Origin: Paenibacillus sp. FSL R7-0337
GTDB taxonomy: Bacteria; Bacillota; Bacilli; Paenibacillales; Paenibacillaceae
Length of the DNA stretch: 64,000 nt
Reading direction: 5' to 3'
NCBI RefSeq assembly: GCF_037969875.1
Contig: NZ_CP150218.1
Span: forward strand, 1,674,001 to 1,738,000
Within the stretch, counting starts at the first letter, position 1, and the number at the start of each line of letters is the position of its first letter. Below, in pieces: positions 25,257 through 35,696 of the stretch. Below the pieces are notes generated by a model. The model saw nothing but the letters and a program-made list of their open reading frames with translations. It did no database searches and was not told the DNA's origin. The position numbers and the translations under genes are program-made.

Positions 25257-25286
25257 ATTATAATAGTAATGGTTACGATAAGTCAA
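25257..25286 (-). promoter_or_regulatory. znuA promoter
   Basis: Minus strand -35 TTGACT (25281-25286), 18 nt spacer, -10 TATAAT (25257-25262). This is one of the best sigma-A matches in the window and is sandwiched by two Zur-like palindromes. Confidence 0.8.
25262..25281 (-). promoter_or_regulatory. Zur-like operator within the znuA promoter spacer
   Basis: TTATCGTAACCATTACTATT (minus strand) fills the spacer between -35 and -10. TCGTAA and ATTAC half-sites agree with the Bacillus Zur consensus. Binding here would directly block RNA polymerase. Confidence 0.7.
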
Positions 25287-25342
25287 CTCCGATCTGCATT
25301 TCGTAGTCTGCAAGGCGCCCTGTACCCCGTTATCTTGGAGCA

Positions 25343-25383
25343 AAAAGAAGCAATCCCCGCTGCCTGTGGCTTGCGGAGATTGC
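25343..25383 (-). terminator. metG terminator
   Basis: Minus-strand hairpin GCAATCTCCGC / GCGGGGATTGC followed by TTCTTTTTG, about 37 bp after the metG stop. Confidence 0.85.
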
Positions 25384-25419
25384 TGTACGGTCATTATGTG
25401 AATGCCCTTCTTGGCATTC

Positions 25420-27465
<2,046 letters not shown>

Positions 27466-27489
27466 TTATCCCTAATCGTCCATTTCACA

Positions 27490-27523
27490 CAAAAAACTCC
27501 CGCCCCCTATATGGGGCGAGAGT
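27490..27523 (-). terminator. T-box terminator of metG leader
   Basis: Minus-strand ACTCTCGCCCC / GGGGCGGGAGT hairpin followed by TTTTTTG, directly after the T-box antiterminator sequence. It should form when uncharged tRNA-Met is scarce. Confidence 0.85.
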
Positions 27524-27775
27524 AAACTCACGCGATACCACCCAACATTCCCCGGCTCCTCACAGAGCACAGGCTTCGTCAGTTCCTCAAGCGGAACTGT
27601 CCATTAACGCTGGAACACGCCGTGCGCTTACGCAGACCCGGCTTCAGGCCTTCCGCTCGAACACAGTTCCTCCCGGACCATATTCAATCTGGCGTCCCAT
27701 ACCGGCTCCCAGCAGCCCCGGCTCTCTGTAATGGTGTCCACATCTACTTATCCGTTCCTCGGAATATCACTTATT
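27490..27775 (-). promoter_or_regulatory. T-box riboswitch (methionine) controlling metG
   Basis: The minus-strand leader carries the T-box core GGGTGGTATCGCG (27531-27543), the antiterminator part that pairs with the tRNA CCA end, followed by the terminator. Stem I features include the AGAGAGCCGG region (near 27720) and a specifier loop with AUG at 27679-27681, the methionine codon, agreeing with the downstream gene. Uncharged tRNA-Met is expected to favour antitermination. Confidence 0.9.
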
Positions 27776-27781
27776 ATTCAA

Positions 27782-27810
27782 AATATACCCATCCCGGCAG
27801 CCCATGTCAA
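27782..27810 (-). promoter_or_regulatory. Promoter of T-box/metG transcript
   Basis: Minus strand -35 TTGACA (27805-27810, perfect), 17 nt spacer, -10 TATATT (27782-27787). The -35 overlaps the stop codon of yidD (27807-27809). Confidence 0.8.
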
Positions 27811-28070
27811 GTCGTATGCAGCGGCTTGTCCCCTGATGGCTGCTCTTTGCGCGGCGGCACCGGGTCAAGTCCTCCCGGATGGAAGGGATGACAGCGGGCG
27901 ATCCGCCTGGCTGCGAGCCATGAACCCTTGAGCGGCCCATGAACCTCAATAGCTTCCAGCGCGTAAGCCGAACAGGTCGGGTAGAACCGGCAGGTGGCGG
28001 GCTTGAGCGGCGAAATGAACTTGCGGTAGACCCGGATAGGAGCCTGTACCGTTCTTCGTAAATTAGCCAT
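27807..28070 (-). CDS. yidD: Membrane protein insertion efficiency factor YidD
   Basis: An 87-residue basic protein with the family signature [26 protein letters not shown] (three Cys within residues 27-33) and [18 protein letters not shown]. YidD is thought to aid YidC-dependent membrane protein insertion. It starts 2 bp after the zur stop and uses a GAGGA site inside the zur end, so the two are likely coupled. Its last codons contain the metG -35 element. Confidence 0.95.
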   Translation of the reverse strand: MANLRRTVQAPIRVYRKFISPLKPATCRFYPTCSAYALEAIEVHGPLKGSWLAARRIARCHPFHPGGLDPVPPRKEQPSGDKPLHTT

Positions 28071-28072
28071 AC

Positions 28073-28534
28073 TCAGCGTTCCTCTTTGCCGCGGAATGCC
28101 CCGGCCCGCTCTTCTTCTCTTCCCTGCTCACAATCCTTGCAGTAGCCGAAGACCTCGAATTTATGCTTGACCACCCGGAACTGATCCGGCGGATCGGTTA
28201 GATTCATCGGGCAGAATTGAATCGGGTACGTCTTCATACACTGCAGACAAATCATATGGTGGTGATGGTGATCCTGACTACAGCTTGCTTTGAATTTGAC
28301 GCCTTCTTCAAATACAATCTGCTCCAGTACCCCCAGCTCCTCCATAACGCGCAGGTTGCGGTAGACTGTATCGAAGCTCAGCCCGCTATACTTACGGCCC
28401 ATATGCTCATATACATCCTTCGCAGACAAATATCCCGTATTCTCGCCGAATAATTTGGCAAGCGTCTTGCGCTGATCGGTGATTCGCAGCCCCTGCCCCG
28501 ACATGGCTTCCAGGATTTGATCTGTCGACAGCAT
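28073..28534 (-). CDS. zur: Fur family zinc-responsive repressor Zur
   Basis: A 153-residue Fur-family repressor. The winged helix ([17 protein letters not shown]) is followed by the His run [25 protein letters not shown]; structural zinc cysteines are Cys96, Cys99, Cys132 and Cys135. The pattern HHHHH-IC-C and F-CPM is that of B. subtilis Zur rather than Fur or PerR. The start at 28534 ([11 protein letters not shown]) has GGGAG eight nt upstream. Likely target is the znuA promoter 2.8 kb downstream, which has matching palindromes. Confidence 0.9.
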   Translation of the reverse strand: MLSTDQILEAMSGQGLRITDQRKTLAKLFGENTGYLSAKDVYEHMGRKYSGLSFDTVYRNLRVMEELGVLEQIVFEEGVKFKASCSQDHHHHHMICLQCMKTYPIQFCPMNLTDPPDQFRVVKHKFEVFGYCKDCEQGREEERAGAFRGKEER

Positions 28535-28656
28535 TCGCTCATCTCCCATAACATAGGTCGTTTGTGTTGTACTCTCTTTATAATGCCCCAAAAGCACTGC
28601 CCCGTCAATAAATGTGCCCGTTACCTGCCCGCATCAGCAGACGTGCGGCAGAATAC

Positions 28657-28697
28657 AAAAACGGCAGCCGCCCCCTCAGGAGCGCTGCCGTTTGTAT
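28657..28697 (-). terminator. Terminator of stalk/PKD protein gene
   Basis: AAACGGCAGCG / GCTGCCGTTT arms with a C-rich loop, followed on the minus strand by TTTTGTATT, directly after the 28708 stop. Confidence 0.85.
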
Positions 28698-28707
28698 TGT
28701 AGAAAAA

Positions 28708-31005
28708 TTATTTTTTCGCCGGAAGCGGGGTGAAGACAAAGTTAACGGGCAGGTTGCTGCCGGAAGCGACGGAGAACACAATCTCTACACGCCCTTCATA
28801 CTCTCCGGTACGGTAGATGACAGCATTCGTGTCTGATGATTTGCCTAATGTGCCCTTATTGGGCAGGTTCACCATTGTGCCGTTTACAAGCAACGGTCCC
28901 AGATAAGGACCCCCGCGCGGGTTGAAGGTGATCAGCGTGTTTGCTGCAACACGCTCCAGTACGATTTTGTAAAGTACCCCGAAGTTACCAGCATTGGAAA
29001 CAACCGTTCCCTTCATTGGATCAATACCGTCCAGGTTCTTGTCAAGTTTGTTGTCCCCCAGAAGCAGCTTGCTTTGCGTGGCACCCACCAGATCGGTGAC
29101 GTTCATGATCCGCGTAGAATCTGGAAATGTTCCGCGGGTATGCACACCGTCGCTGTCAAGAATAGGCAGATAAGGAAGCTCAGCAACCGGATCTTTGCTC
29201 TCCTCCACTATGACTACGTTATACTGAACCGGCAGATCACTGAACAGGTCTGCGCTCAGCGACATTACGTCTTTAGGCTTCATTGCATTTTTGTTCAGGT
29301 CAGTCATAATCGGAAGACTTTGCCCCGGCTGCAGGGTAATTTGCGATTGAGCCAAGCCGGTAATCATGGAGTTAAAGTATTTCTCCATCGATACTTTGCC
29401 CGTATATTCCGGTAATGTCACGGGACCGGCAACCCCCAGATACTGGGTAGTAATGGTTGTTGGATACAGGTTGTTGTTCGTAGCAATCACATAGAGCTTC
29501 TGTCTGGTAGCCATATTGTTCATATGATGCACAAGGAAGCGTGTATTGCCCACAGAGCTTTCACGGTACAGTACACCTTCCGTATTAACGGTCTCTGGGC
29601 TGTTGCTGCGGATCAGGTTGTAACCTTCGGACGACAGCGTATACGGCAGATTCGGAAGCGACGGAATCATCCCGCCGTCCATGCTGATGATATCCCCCGG
29701 AATGGTGAACAGCTTCGTTACTTCATCCTGTGTATACAGTTGTTCATTGGTGATTGTAATCGTCTTCTCAAAAGTACTGCTAAGACCGCGCTTGTCCGTA
29801 ACCGTCAGCTGAATGGATAGCGGTCCCGGGTTAAAGTACGCCAGAGAACGATTGTTCCAGACGGCAGTCAGCTCTTCATTCTCAGGATCATAGCTGGTAT
29901 CGGTCAGCGTTACCGGCTCACCCATTTTGTATTCTTCTTTATCTGTTGTGAATTGGGCCACTGGCGGCTGATTAGGCTGCAGTACCTGGATTGTGACCGG
30001 ATAAGGATCACTCCACATATTATTGGCATCCCGCACCGAGTAGGTAACCGTATAGAAGCCCGCCTGATCATAGATATCCCGCTTATTGTCGCTCCACCGT
30101 TCTTCAACAATCGGCGTACCGTTCGGCGAAGAGCTGGAGGTCACATAATTCACGGTAGTCTCACCGGCATAGATTTCCTTAGGCTGAACTGTGAAGGAAG
30201 CCGTCGGCTTCGTATTCAGCGTAAGAATAACCCGCTTTTGTACATTATCTACAGTATAAGGAATATTAAGTGCATAGGTAATCGAGGTTAACGGAATCAT
30301 GAAGGTACCTTTGAACTGGTAAGCCGGTCCCTTCATGGTGAACTTAGTACCATTGACGGTATAGATTTTGCTGTCTGTTTTGAAGCGCATAATGCTGGTT
30401 CCCTTAGTCACAATGACCTCTTTGGTTTTGGCATCATACGTGAAGGCAACGCCAACCATTTCCACCATTGCGCGAATGGATACGTAAGACACGCCGTTCT
30501 TGACTGCCATCGGCTGATTGGCCGTGTAAGGCGTACCATTTCTGAACATCTTGTTGCTGTTCATCATCAGAATAAGCTGGCCTCCTCCTGTAGCAGAGGT
30601 AGTCATGCTTGGATTCATAGGAGTATCCGTAAGCGGAGTTGCTGTAGGCATAACCGCATCGGTCGGAACAGTACCGTCCACAGGAGCTGCTGTTGCACCT
30701 GGAACAACAGTAGCGGCTGGAACCGGTGTCGCTGTCACTGCCGGAATGCCTTGAACCGGTGATGCTGTAGGAACTGGTGCCGGTGTTGGAGTCGGTATTA
30801 CTGTGCCTGCCGGCGGCTCGGTTACCAGCGGCGGCAGCGGATCCGTTGACTCGGGCTGAAGCTGTGTGTCAGCGGTGTTTGCCGCTTCGTTAACACTCTG
30901 AGGTGTTGTACTCTCTGTGCTGACAGGCGCGGCCCAAGCCGGAATGGCTGCAGCGACTTGCGATACAGCCAATACTGCCACTAAAAATACTTTTTTCAAA
31001 TTCAT
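28708..31005 (-). CDS. Exported stalk-domain protein with PKD-like domains
   Basis: A 765-residue secreted protein. Signal peptide about residues 1-25 (cleavage after AWA). A Thr/Pro/Val-rich region (about 35-135) is followed by a copper amine oxidase N-like stalk domain (about 140-260, motifs NGVSYVSIRAMVEMVG and MIPLTSITYALN), then two PKD/Ig-like domains (about 265-430). The C-terminal half is not recognised; it is predicted extracellular with beta-rich patterning. The start at 31005 has AAGGAG seven nt upstream. Probably a cell-surface or matrix protein; its precise role is unknown. The leader carries a strong hairpin at 31094. Confidence 0.8.
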   Translation of the reverse strand: MNLKKVFLVAVLAVSQVAAAIPAWAAPVSTESTTPQSVNEAANTADTQLQPESTDPLPPLVTEPPAGTVIPTPTPAPVPTASPVQGIPAVTATPVPAATVVPGATAAPVDGTVPTDAVMPTATPLTDTPMNPSMTTSATGGGQLILMMNSNKMFRNGTPYTANQPMAVKNGVSYVSIRAMVEMVGVAFTYDAKTKEVIVTKGTSIMRFKTDSKIYTVNGTKFTMKGPAYQFKGTFMIPLTSITYALNIPYTVDNVQKRVILTLNTKPTASFTVQPKEIYAGETTVNYVTSSSSPNGTPIVEERWSDNKRDIYDQAGFYTVTYSVRDANNMWSDPYPVTIQVLQPNQPPVAQFTTDKEEYKMGEPVTLTDTSYDPENEELTAVWNNRSLAYFNPGPLSIQLTVTDKRGLSSTFEKTITITNEQLYTQDEVTKLFTIPGDIISMDGGMIPSLPNLPYTLSSEGYNLIRSNSPETVNTEGVLYRESSVGNTRFLVHHMNNMATRQKLYVIATNNNLYPTTITTQYLGVAGPVTLPEYTGKVSMEKYFNSMITGLAQSQITLQPGQSLPIMTDLNKNAMKPKDVMSLSADLFSDLPVQYNVVIVEESKDPVAELPYLPILDSDGVHTRGTFPDSTRIMNVTDLVGATQSKLLLGDNKLDKNLDGIDPMKGTVVSNAGNFGVLYKIVLERVAANTLITFNPRGGPYLGPLLVNGTMVNLPNKGTLGKSSDTNAVIYRTGEYEGRVEIVFSVASGSNLPVNFVFTPLPAKK

Positions 31006-31093
31006 TGTACGACTCCTTCTGCTCCCATTGTAGTGTATAAGGCAGGTATCTTCATTACTTTCTTTCCACCTTATATTCCCCGTAAAAACGGGA

Positions 31094-31113
31094 GCCGTCC
31101 TCTTCAGGACGGC
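31094..31113. other. Leader hairpin GCCGTCC/GGACGGC
   Basis: Eight-bp perfect stem with a TCTT-type loop, 90 nt before the stalk-protein start. On the minus strand it is followed by a second small stem CCCGT/ACGGG whose loop is T-rich. No gene overlaps it. See the related hairpins at 38095, 43684 and 50534. Confidence 0.6.
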
Positions 31114-31204
31114 AGAATATTTTGCCACGTTCATTTTACAAAACATAGTATTAGACGCATGTTATAGCGAAAAGTTTCATTCTGTGTAAAAAGAAAACAA
31201 AAAA

Positions 31205-31236
31205 ATAACGACCGCCCCCTGTACCTGGGCAATCGC
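31205..31236 (-). terminator. Terminator of ABC-YesMN operon A
   Basis: Minus-strand CGATTGCCC / GGGCGGTCG hairpin (G-T wobbles) followed by TTATTTTTTTG, about 17 bp after the response regulator stop. Confidence 0.75.
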
Positions 31237-31252
31237 TATGGCCGGCAACCTG

Positions 31253-32047
31253 CTAAGTACGGGCATCGGCCGTCCTGAACCTGCTGCGGTATTCCTTGGG
31301 GGTCATTCCCGTCTGCTTCAAGAAAACCTTGGTGAAATAACGGCGTTCCTGATAACCGATACCCGAGCTGATGGCCGTGATGCTCTTATCGCTGCTGGCG
31401 AGCATGAATTTGGCAGCTTCAATTCGCTGCTGAGTGACATACTCCACGAAGGTCATCGCGAAGCGGTTCTTGAACAACAGGCAGAAATAACTGCTGCTAA
31501 TGCCTATAGTATTCGCCACCTCATCAATGCCGAGATCCGCATGGAGGCGCTCCGAGATGAACTGTGCGGCTTGATTCATCAGCTGCTCCGGTGCATTTTT
31601 GACAGGCTCGCCAGCCGCAGGCACTTCCTGAAACAACGGGATGCTGTTGTACAATTTATCCTTATACTGCCTGCTGCGAATCCGCGAGCCGATCTCCCGC
31701 ACCTTGTCGCCAAGCTCCCCGTAATGAATCGGCTTGCAGATATACTCCTTCACCCCGAGCCGGATTGCTTCACGCGCGTAATCGAATTCCTGGTAGCCGC
31801 TGAGCAGCAGTACCTCACTCGTTAGCCCCATCTCCCGCAGCTTGCCGATGAACGTCAGCCCATCCATCACAGGCATGCGGATATCGCAGAGCACCAAATC
31901 AGGCGGCGCTTCCTCGGCCATGCGCAGCGCCTCCATCCCGCTGCGTGCCATCCCCGTAACCTCCATCCCCATGTCCTGCCAGGGCAGTACGGTGTTGAGA
32001 TTGCTCAGAATGGGCGCTTCATCGTCAACCAATAATACTTTTAGCAT
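31253..32047 (-). CDS. Response regulator, YesN type (REC + AraC HTH)
   Basis: A 264-residue regulator: receiver domain (about 1-120, phospho-acceptor Asp55 in LCDIRMPVMDG) and an AraC-family double helix-turn-helix (about 160-260). The start at 32047 (MLKVLLVDDE) follows GGGGGAAGG and lies inside the end of the sensor kinase gene (23 bp overlap), so translation is coupled. It probably activates the adjacent sugar ABC operon when phosphorylated by that kinase. It is shorter than most YesN proteins, with little linker between domains. Confidence 0.93.
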   Translation of the reverse strand: MLKVLLVDDEAPILSNLNTVLPWQDMGMEVTGMARSGMEALRMAEEAPPDLVLCDIRMPVMDGLTFIGKLREMGLTSEVLLLSGYQEFDYAREAIRLGVKEYICKPIHYGELGDKVREIGSRIRSRQYKDKLYNSIPLFQEVPAAGEPVKNAPEQLMNQAAQFISERLHADLGIDEVANTIGISSSYFCLLFKNRFAMTFVEYVTQQRIEAAKFMLASSDKSITAISSGIGYQERRYFTKVFLKQTGMTPKEYRSRFRTADART

Positions 32048-33878
32048 AATGGCCTTCCCCCTGCCCGTATTTCGGAATGACGCACTGGATGATCGTTCCT
32101 TCCTCAGGACTTGCACATATGAAAATCCCATATCTGTCGCCGTATTCGATCCGTATCCGGTCTGCGACACTGCGTACACCCAGCCCCCGCCGCTCCAAAT
32201 GAATGCCCTGCCCCGGCTTAGCTTCCGGCTGATGCTCTGCCGCATCATTCACCATATATTGGAACATAGACAGCTGGGACGGGGTCATCCCGATTCCGTT
32301 ATCCTGTATCCGCAGTACCAGATTGCCTTGGGTCTCCCATACTTTGACACTCACCAGACCCTTATACCCGATCCCCTCAAAACCATGCTGAATGCTGTTC
32401 TCCACCAGCGGCTGGAGCGTAAGCTTCAGAATCCCGCAGCCCAGCAGCTCTGGCGGAATCTCAAGCTCATAATCGAACAGATCCTCGAAACGGAACTTCT
32501 GGATATCCAGATAATTGCGCAGATGCTTAACCTCTTCCTCCAGCGTAATCTCATCCCTGTCCTGAATGCTGATCCGCAGAATACTCGCCAGCCGGTAGAC
32601 CATCTCACTGACCTTGCGGCCTTCATTCTGCATAGCCAGCACATTGATCGATTCCAGGGTATTGAACAGAAAATGCGGCTTGATCTGTGCCTGCAGCACA
32701 CGCATTTCCGCTTGATTCTTGCGCTGCTGTTCCAGATGAACCCGGCTGAACAACGAGTTGATTTTGTCCATAAGATCATTGAAGCCTCTGGCCAGCAGCG
32801 TCATCTCATCGTTGCCCTTCTCCTCGACACGGGTAGTAAGGTCTCCGTCCTCCACCCGGCGCATGAAGCGCACAATTACAGCAATCCCGCCTGTAATCCG
32901 GTTCATGAAGAACAGATTGAAGATTACCGCCCCCAGCAGGCACAGGAACATCACAATAACGAACCAGCGGGCGAACACCGTCACCTCATGAGACAAAGTA
33001 TCCCAAGAAGTGACCGAGACGAGACTCCAGGGATACTCCTTGAGATGGTAGACCGACAGAATGCTTTTCTCGCCGCCGAACTGTGTCTTGAAGCTCTGAA
33101 AACCAGGTTTGAAGGTCATATCCTTCGTCGTGAAGTCACGGAAATCCTGTCCGTCCAGCTTCCTGTCCGGGTCCAGCAGAATCATCCCGTCATCGTTAAC
33201 CAGCATGAAGGACACCTTCTGGTCCGTGCCCCCGATCTTAAGATTGCGGAAAATCGACTCAAACTCCCAGTTCTTGATCTGAACAACCAGAATGCCGATA
33301 TTCTGAAAAAAGCTTAGCTCCTTAATCAACCGGATTTGCGTAAATACAGCCTCTGTCCCGGTCAGCTCAGGGTACTCATGCGGGGCCACCCATTTCGGAA
33401 CCCCGTTCAGCTTCATTACCTCCTGGTACAGCTCACTGCCTTTGAACTTATCATAGGGCAGGGTGCGGAAGTTCTCCTTGTTGAAGACCGATACAATCTC
33501 CGAACTGCCTTTTCCGTTAAAATTATACAGGAAGGCATAGCTGATCGATGGATGATTATAGAGCAGACTGCGGAAATTACGTTGGCTGGCATTCAGGCTG
33601 AGCTGCTCGGCATCAGTTAAATCCTGCTTGGAGGGATCATCCGCGCTGAGCGCCATATGAAAGACCGAGGTGGCAATTCCATTGTCAGTCACATTGTCCA
33701 TATCCTTGAACACGTTAGAAATGCTGTAGCTGATCGCTTTGAGCGAATATTCAGACTGCTGGCTGTATTTCTTCTCAATGGAATTATAAGTCACGAAGAA
33801 CATAATCATGCCAAGAATGAACAGCGGAATGATAATCAGGCCTAAGAATGCCGTAAACAATTTGTAGCGCAGATTCAT
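32025..33878 (-). CDS. Sensor histidine kinase, YesM type
   Basis: A 617-residue kinase with a first membrane helix (about residues 8-28), a large extracytoplasmic Cache-like sensor region, a second helix (about 305-326, FVIVMFLCLLGAVIFNLFF), a HAMP segment, and the His_kinase domain with phospho-His402 in IKPHFLFNTLESI. The C-terminal ATPase has NSIQHGFE (N box) and DNGIGM. It is read directly after the two permease genes. Such kinases usually sense an ABC-imported saccharide or its binding protein; the ligand here is unknown. Confidence 0.93.
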   Translation of the reverse strand: MNLRYKLFTAFLGLIIIPLFILGMIMFFVTYNSIEKKYSQQSEYSLKAISYSISNVFKDMDNVTDNGIATSVFHMALSADDPSKQDLTDAEQLSLNASQRNFRSLLYNHPSISYAFLYNFNGKGSSEIVSVFNKENFRTLPYDKFKGSELYQEVMKLNGVPKWVAPHEYPELTGTEAVFTQIRLIKELSFFQNIGILVVQIKNWEFESIFRNLKIGGTDQKVSFMLVNDDGMILLDPDRKLDGQDFRDFTTKDMTFKPGFQSFKTQFGGEKSILSVYHLKEYPWSLVSVTSWDTLSHEVTVFARWFVIVMFLCLLGAVIFNLFFMNRITGGIAVIVRFMRRVEDGDLTTRVEEKGNDEMTLLARGFNDLMDKINSLFSRVHLEQQRKNQAEMRVLQAQIKPHFLFNTLESINVLAMQNEGRKVSEMVYRLASILRISIQDRDEITLEEEVKHLRNYLDIQKFRFEDLFDYELEIPPELLGCGILKLTLQPLVENSIQHGFEGIGYKGLVSVKVWETQGNLVLRIQDNGIGMTPSQLSMFQYMVNDAAEHQPEAKPGQGIHLERRGLGVRSVADRIRIEYGDRYGIFICASPEEGTIIQCVIPKYGQGEGHYAKSIIG

Positions 33879-33905
33879 CGGCTGTTGCTCCTGACATGAT
33901 TAATG

Positions 33906-34736
33906 TTATCCTTTTACACTGCCTGCGGTAACACCTTCAATAATCTTCTCCTGCAGAATCGCATAGATCACTATGACCGGAACCACGCTGAAGACGATCC
34001 CCGCTGACATCTGTGCGTAATTCATCTGGTACTGATCGCGGAACTGAACCATCCCCACGGGGAGCGTACGCAGCTCGTCATTGGAGAGGAAATAGTTAGC
34101 TAGCAGGAATTCATTCCAATTTCCCAGGAAATTAACAATGAATACCGTAACCATCGCCGGAACTGTCAAAGGTACAATAATTTTAGCAAAGATACCCTGA
34201 GCCTTCAAGCCATCAATGACTGCAGCTTCTTCAATTTCACTGGGCAGCGAACGCATAAATGCCGCCAGAATAATAATCGTGAACGGGATTGCATTGGCAA
34301 TGTAAGGAATAATGAGCGCCCAGTGAGTATTGAGAATATGCAGCTTACGGACAATCGTATAGATAGGCAGCATCAGCGCGTTGTTCGGAATCAGCATCCC
34401 GATCAGAACCAGCGAGAACAGAATCTTATTCCACTTCCCCTGGCGCATCCGTGTGACCGCGAAGGCGAACATAGACGCCAGCAGAATAGACACCACAGAA
34501 GCAAGAATCGAAATATATAAGCTATTGAAAAAATAAGTGCTGATCTTGGCATTCACCCAGGCTTCCACATAGTTGGACCATTCGAAGCTCTTCGGAATAC
34601 CGAAGGGATGGAGGGCGATCGCATTGTTATCCTTCTTCACCGAGGAGAAGAGGACGAAGAGAAACGGGAACAGCACAATTAACAGATAACCCAGCAAAGC
34701 GATGTGCGGCAGACTTTTCTTCAGCAGGCGCGGCAT
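33906..34736 (-). CDS. Carbohydrate ABC transporter permease (MalG-like)
   Basis: A 276-residue permease with six membrane helices and the EAA coupling loop EEAAVIDGLKAQGIFAKIIVPL. It ends in the typical GAVSL-like short tail (EGVTAGSVKG). Its ATG overlaps the stop of the preceding permease (TGATG-type overlap at 34736), so the two are coupled. It forms the channel with the 34736-35620 permease for the sugar captured by the 35697-37100 lipoprotein. No ATPase gene is nearby; a shared MsmX-like ATPase elsewhere is expected. Confidence 0.92.
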   Translation of the reverse strand: MPRLLKKSLPHIALLGYLLIVLFPFLFVLFSSVKKDNNAIALHPFGIPKSFEWSNYVEAWVNAKISTYFFNSLYISILASVVSILLASMFAFAVTRMRQGKWNKILFSLVLIGMLIPNNALMLPIYTIVRKLHILNTHWALIIPYIANAIPFTIIILAAFMRSLPSEIEEAAVIDGLKAQGIFAKIIVPLTVPAMVTVFIVNFLGNWNEFLLANYFLSNDELRTLPVGMVQFRDQYQMNYAQMSAGIVFSVVPVIVIYAILQEKIIEGVTAGSVKG

Positions 34737-35620
34737 CAGTATTCAATCCTTTCCGTACGGCGGGCAAACACCAGCTGGTAGAGGGCGGTTACCACAAGCG
34801 TGAACAAGAAAATCAGAACAGCGATCGTATTGCCGTACCCGTATTTGAAATTGGTAATCGCATACTTAATCATATAGGTGGCCATTACCTCAGTTGAACC
34901 CGCCGGGCCTCCCTTGGTCATTACGATAACGATATCGGCAGCCTTCATCGCTCCGGCAATCGAGAGCATAATCACTACCGAGATGATCGGTACGATCAGC
35001 GGCAGAGTGATGCGTGTAGCCCGCTGGAACCCCGTAGCGCCATCAATGGCCGCTGCTTCATCCAGCTCCCCGGGAATGGAGAGAATCGCCGCCAGCACCA
35101 TCACAATGTAGAATCCGGTCCACTGCCAGGCATTTGTAATCAGAATCGACAGCATGGCGAACCGTTCGTCCGACAGCCAGTAGACCGGTTCAATTCCGAC
35201 CAGACCCAGCACTTTGTTGAACAATCCAATGTTCGGCTCGTAGATGAAGCCCCAGAGAATGCCTATTACTGCGGTAGACATAATGGATGGCATGAAGACC
35301 GCCGTCTTGTACAGCCCCTTCAGCTTCTTCACATTGGCGATCAGTAAGGAGAAGAACACAATCAGCGGCACCTGTATGCCTACGGAGAACAGAATAAACC
35401 AACCGTTATTTTTCACAGAAATCCAGAAGCGTTCATCTCCAAGAGCTTTCTTGAAGTTGTCCACTCCGGCATATTTGACCATATCGGATACACCGTTCCA
35501 GCTGGTGAAGCTATAATAGATCGAGCTGAAGATGGGATAGACGAAGAACATAATGAACAGAACCAGTGCCGGAATAACGAACAGAATGAACACCAGAGGA
35601 TTTCTCAGTGCCTTATTCAT
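34736..35620 (-). CDS. Carbohydrate ABC transporter permease (MalF-like)
   Basis: A 294-residue permease with six membrane helices and EAA loop DEAAAIDGATGFQRATRITLPL. The start at 35620 (MNKALRNPLVF) has GGAGGT four nt plus spacer upstream; ATGs at 35632 and 35671 precede that site. It pairs with the next gene as the heterodimeric channel and follows the binding-protein gene by 76 bp. Confidence 0.92.
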   Translation of the reverse strand: MNKALRNPLVFILFVIPALVLFIMFFVYPIFSSIYYSFTSWNGVSDMVKYAGVDNFKKALGDERFWISVKNNGWFILFSVGIQVPLIVFFSLLIANVKKLKGLYKTAVFMPSIMSTAVIGILWGFIYEPNIGLFNKVLGLVGIEPVYWLSDERFAMLSILITNAWQWTGFYIVMVLAAILSIPGELDEAAAIDGATGFQRATRITLPLIVPIISVVIMLSIAGAMKAADIVIVMTKGGPAGSTEVMATYMIKYAITNFKYGYGNTIAVLIFLFTLVVTALYQLVFARRTERIEY

Positions 35621-35696
35621 AGCTACCTCCATATTGCTTTTCTTTTGAAAAATGCACCCTGGAGCAATCACCAGGGTACATGTAGTTCACCGCTTC

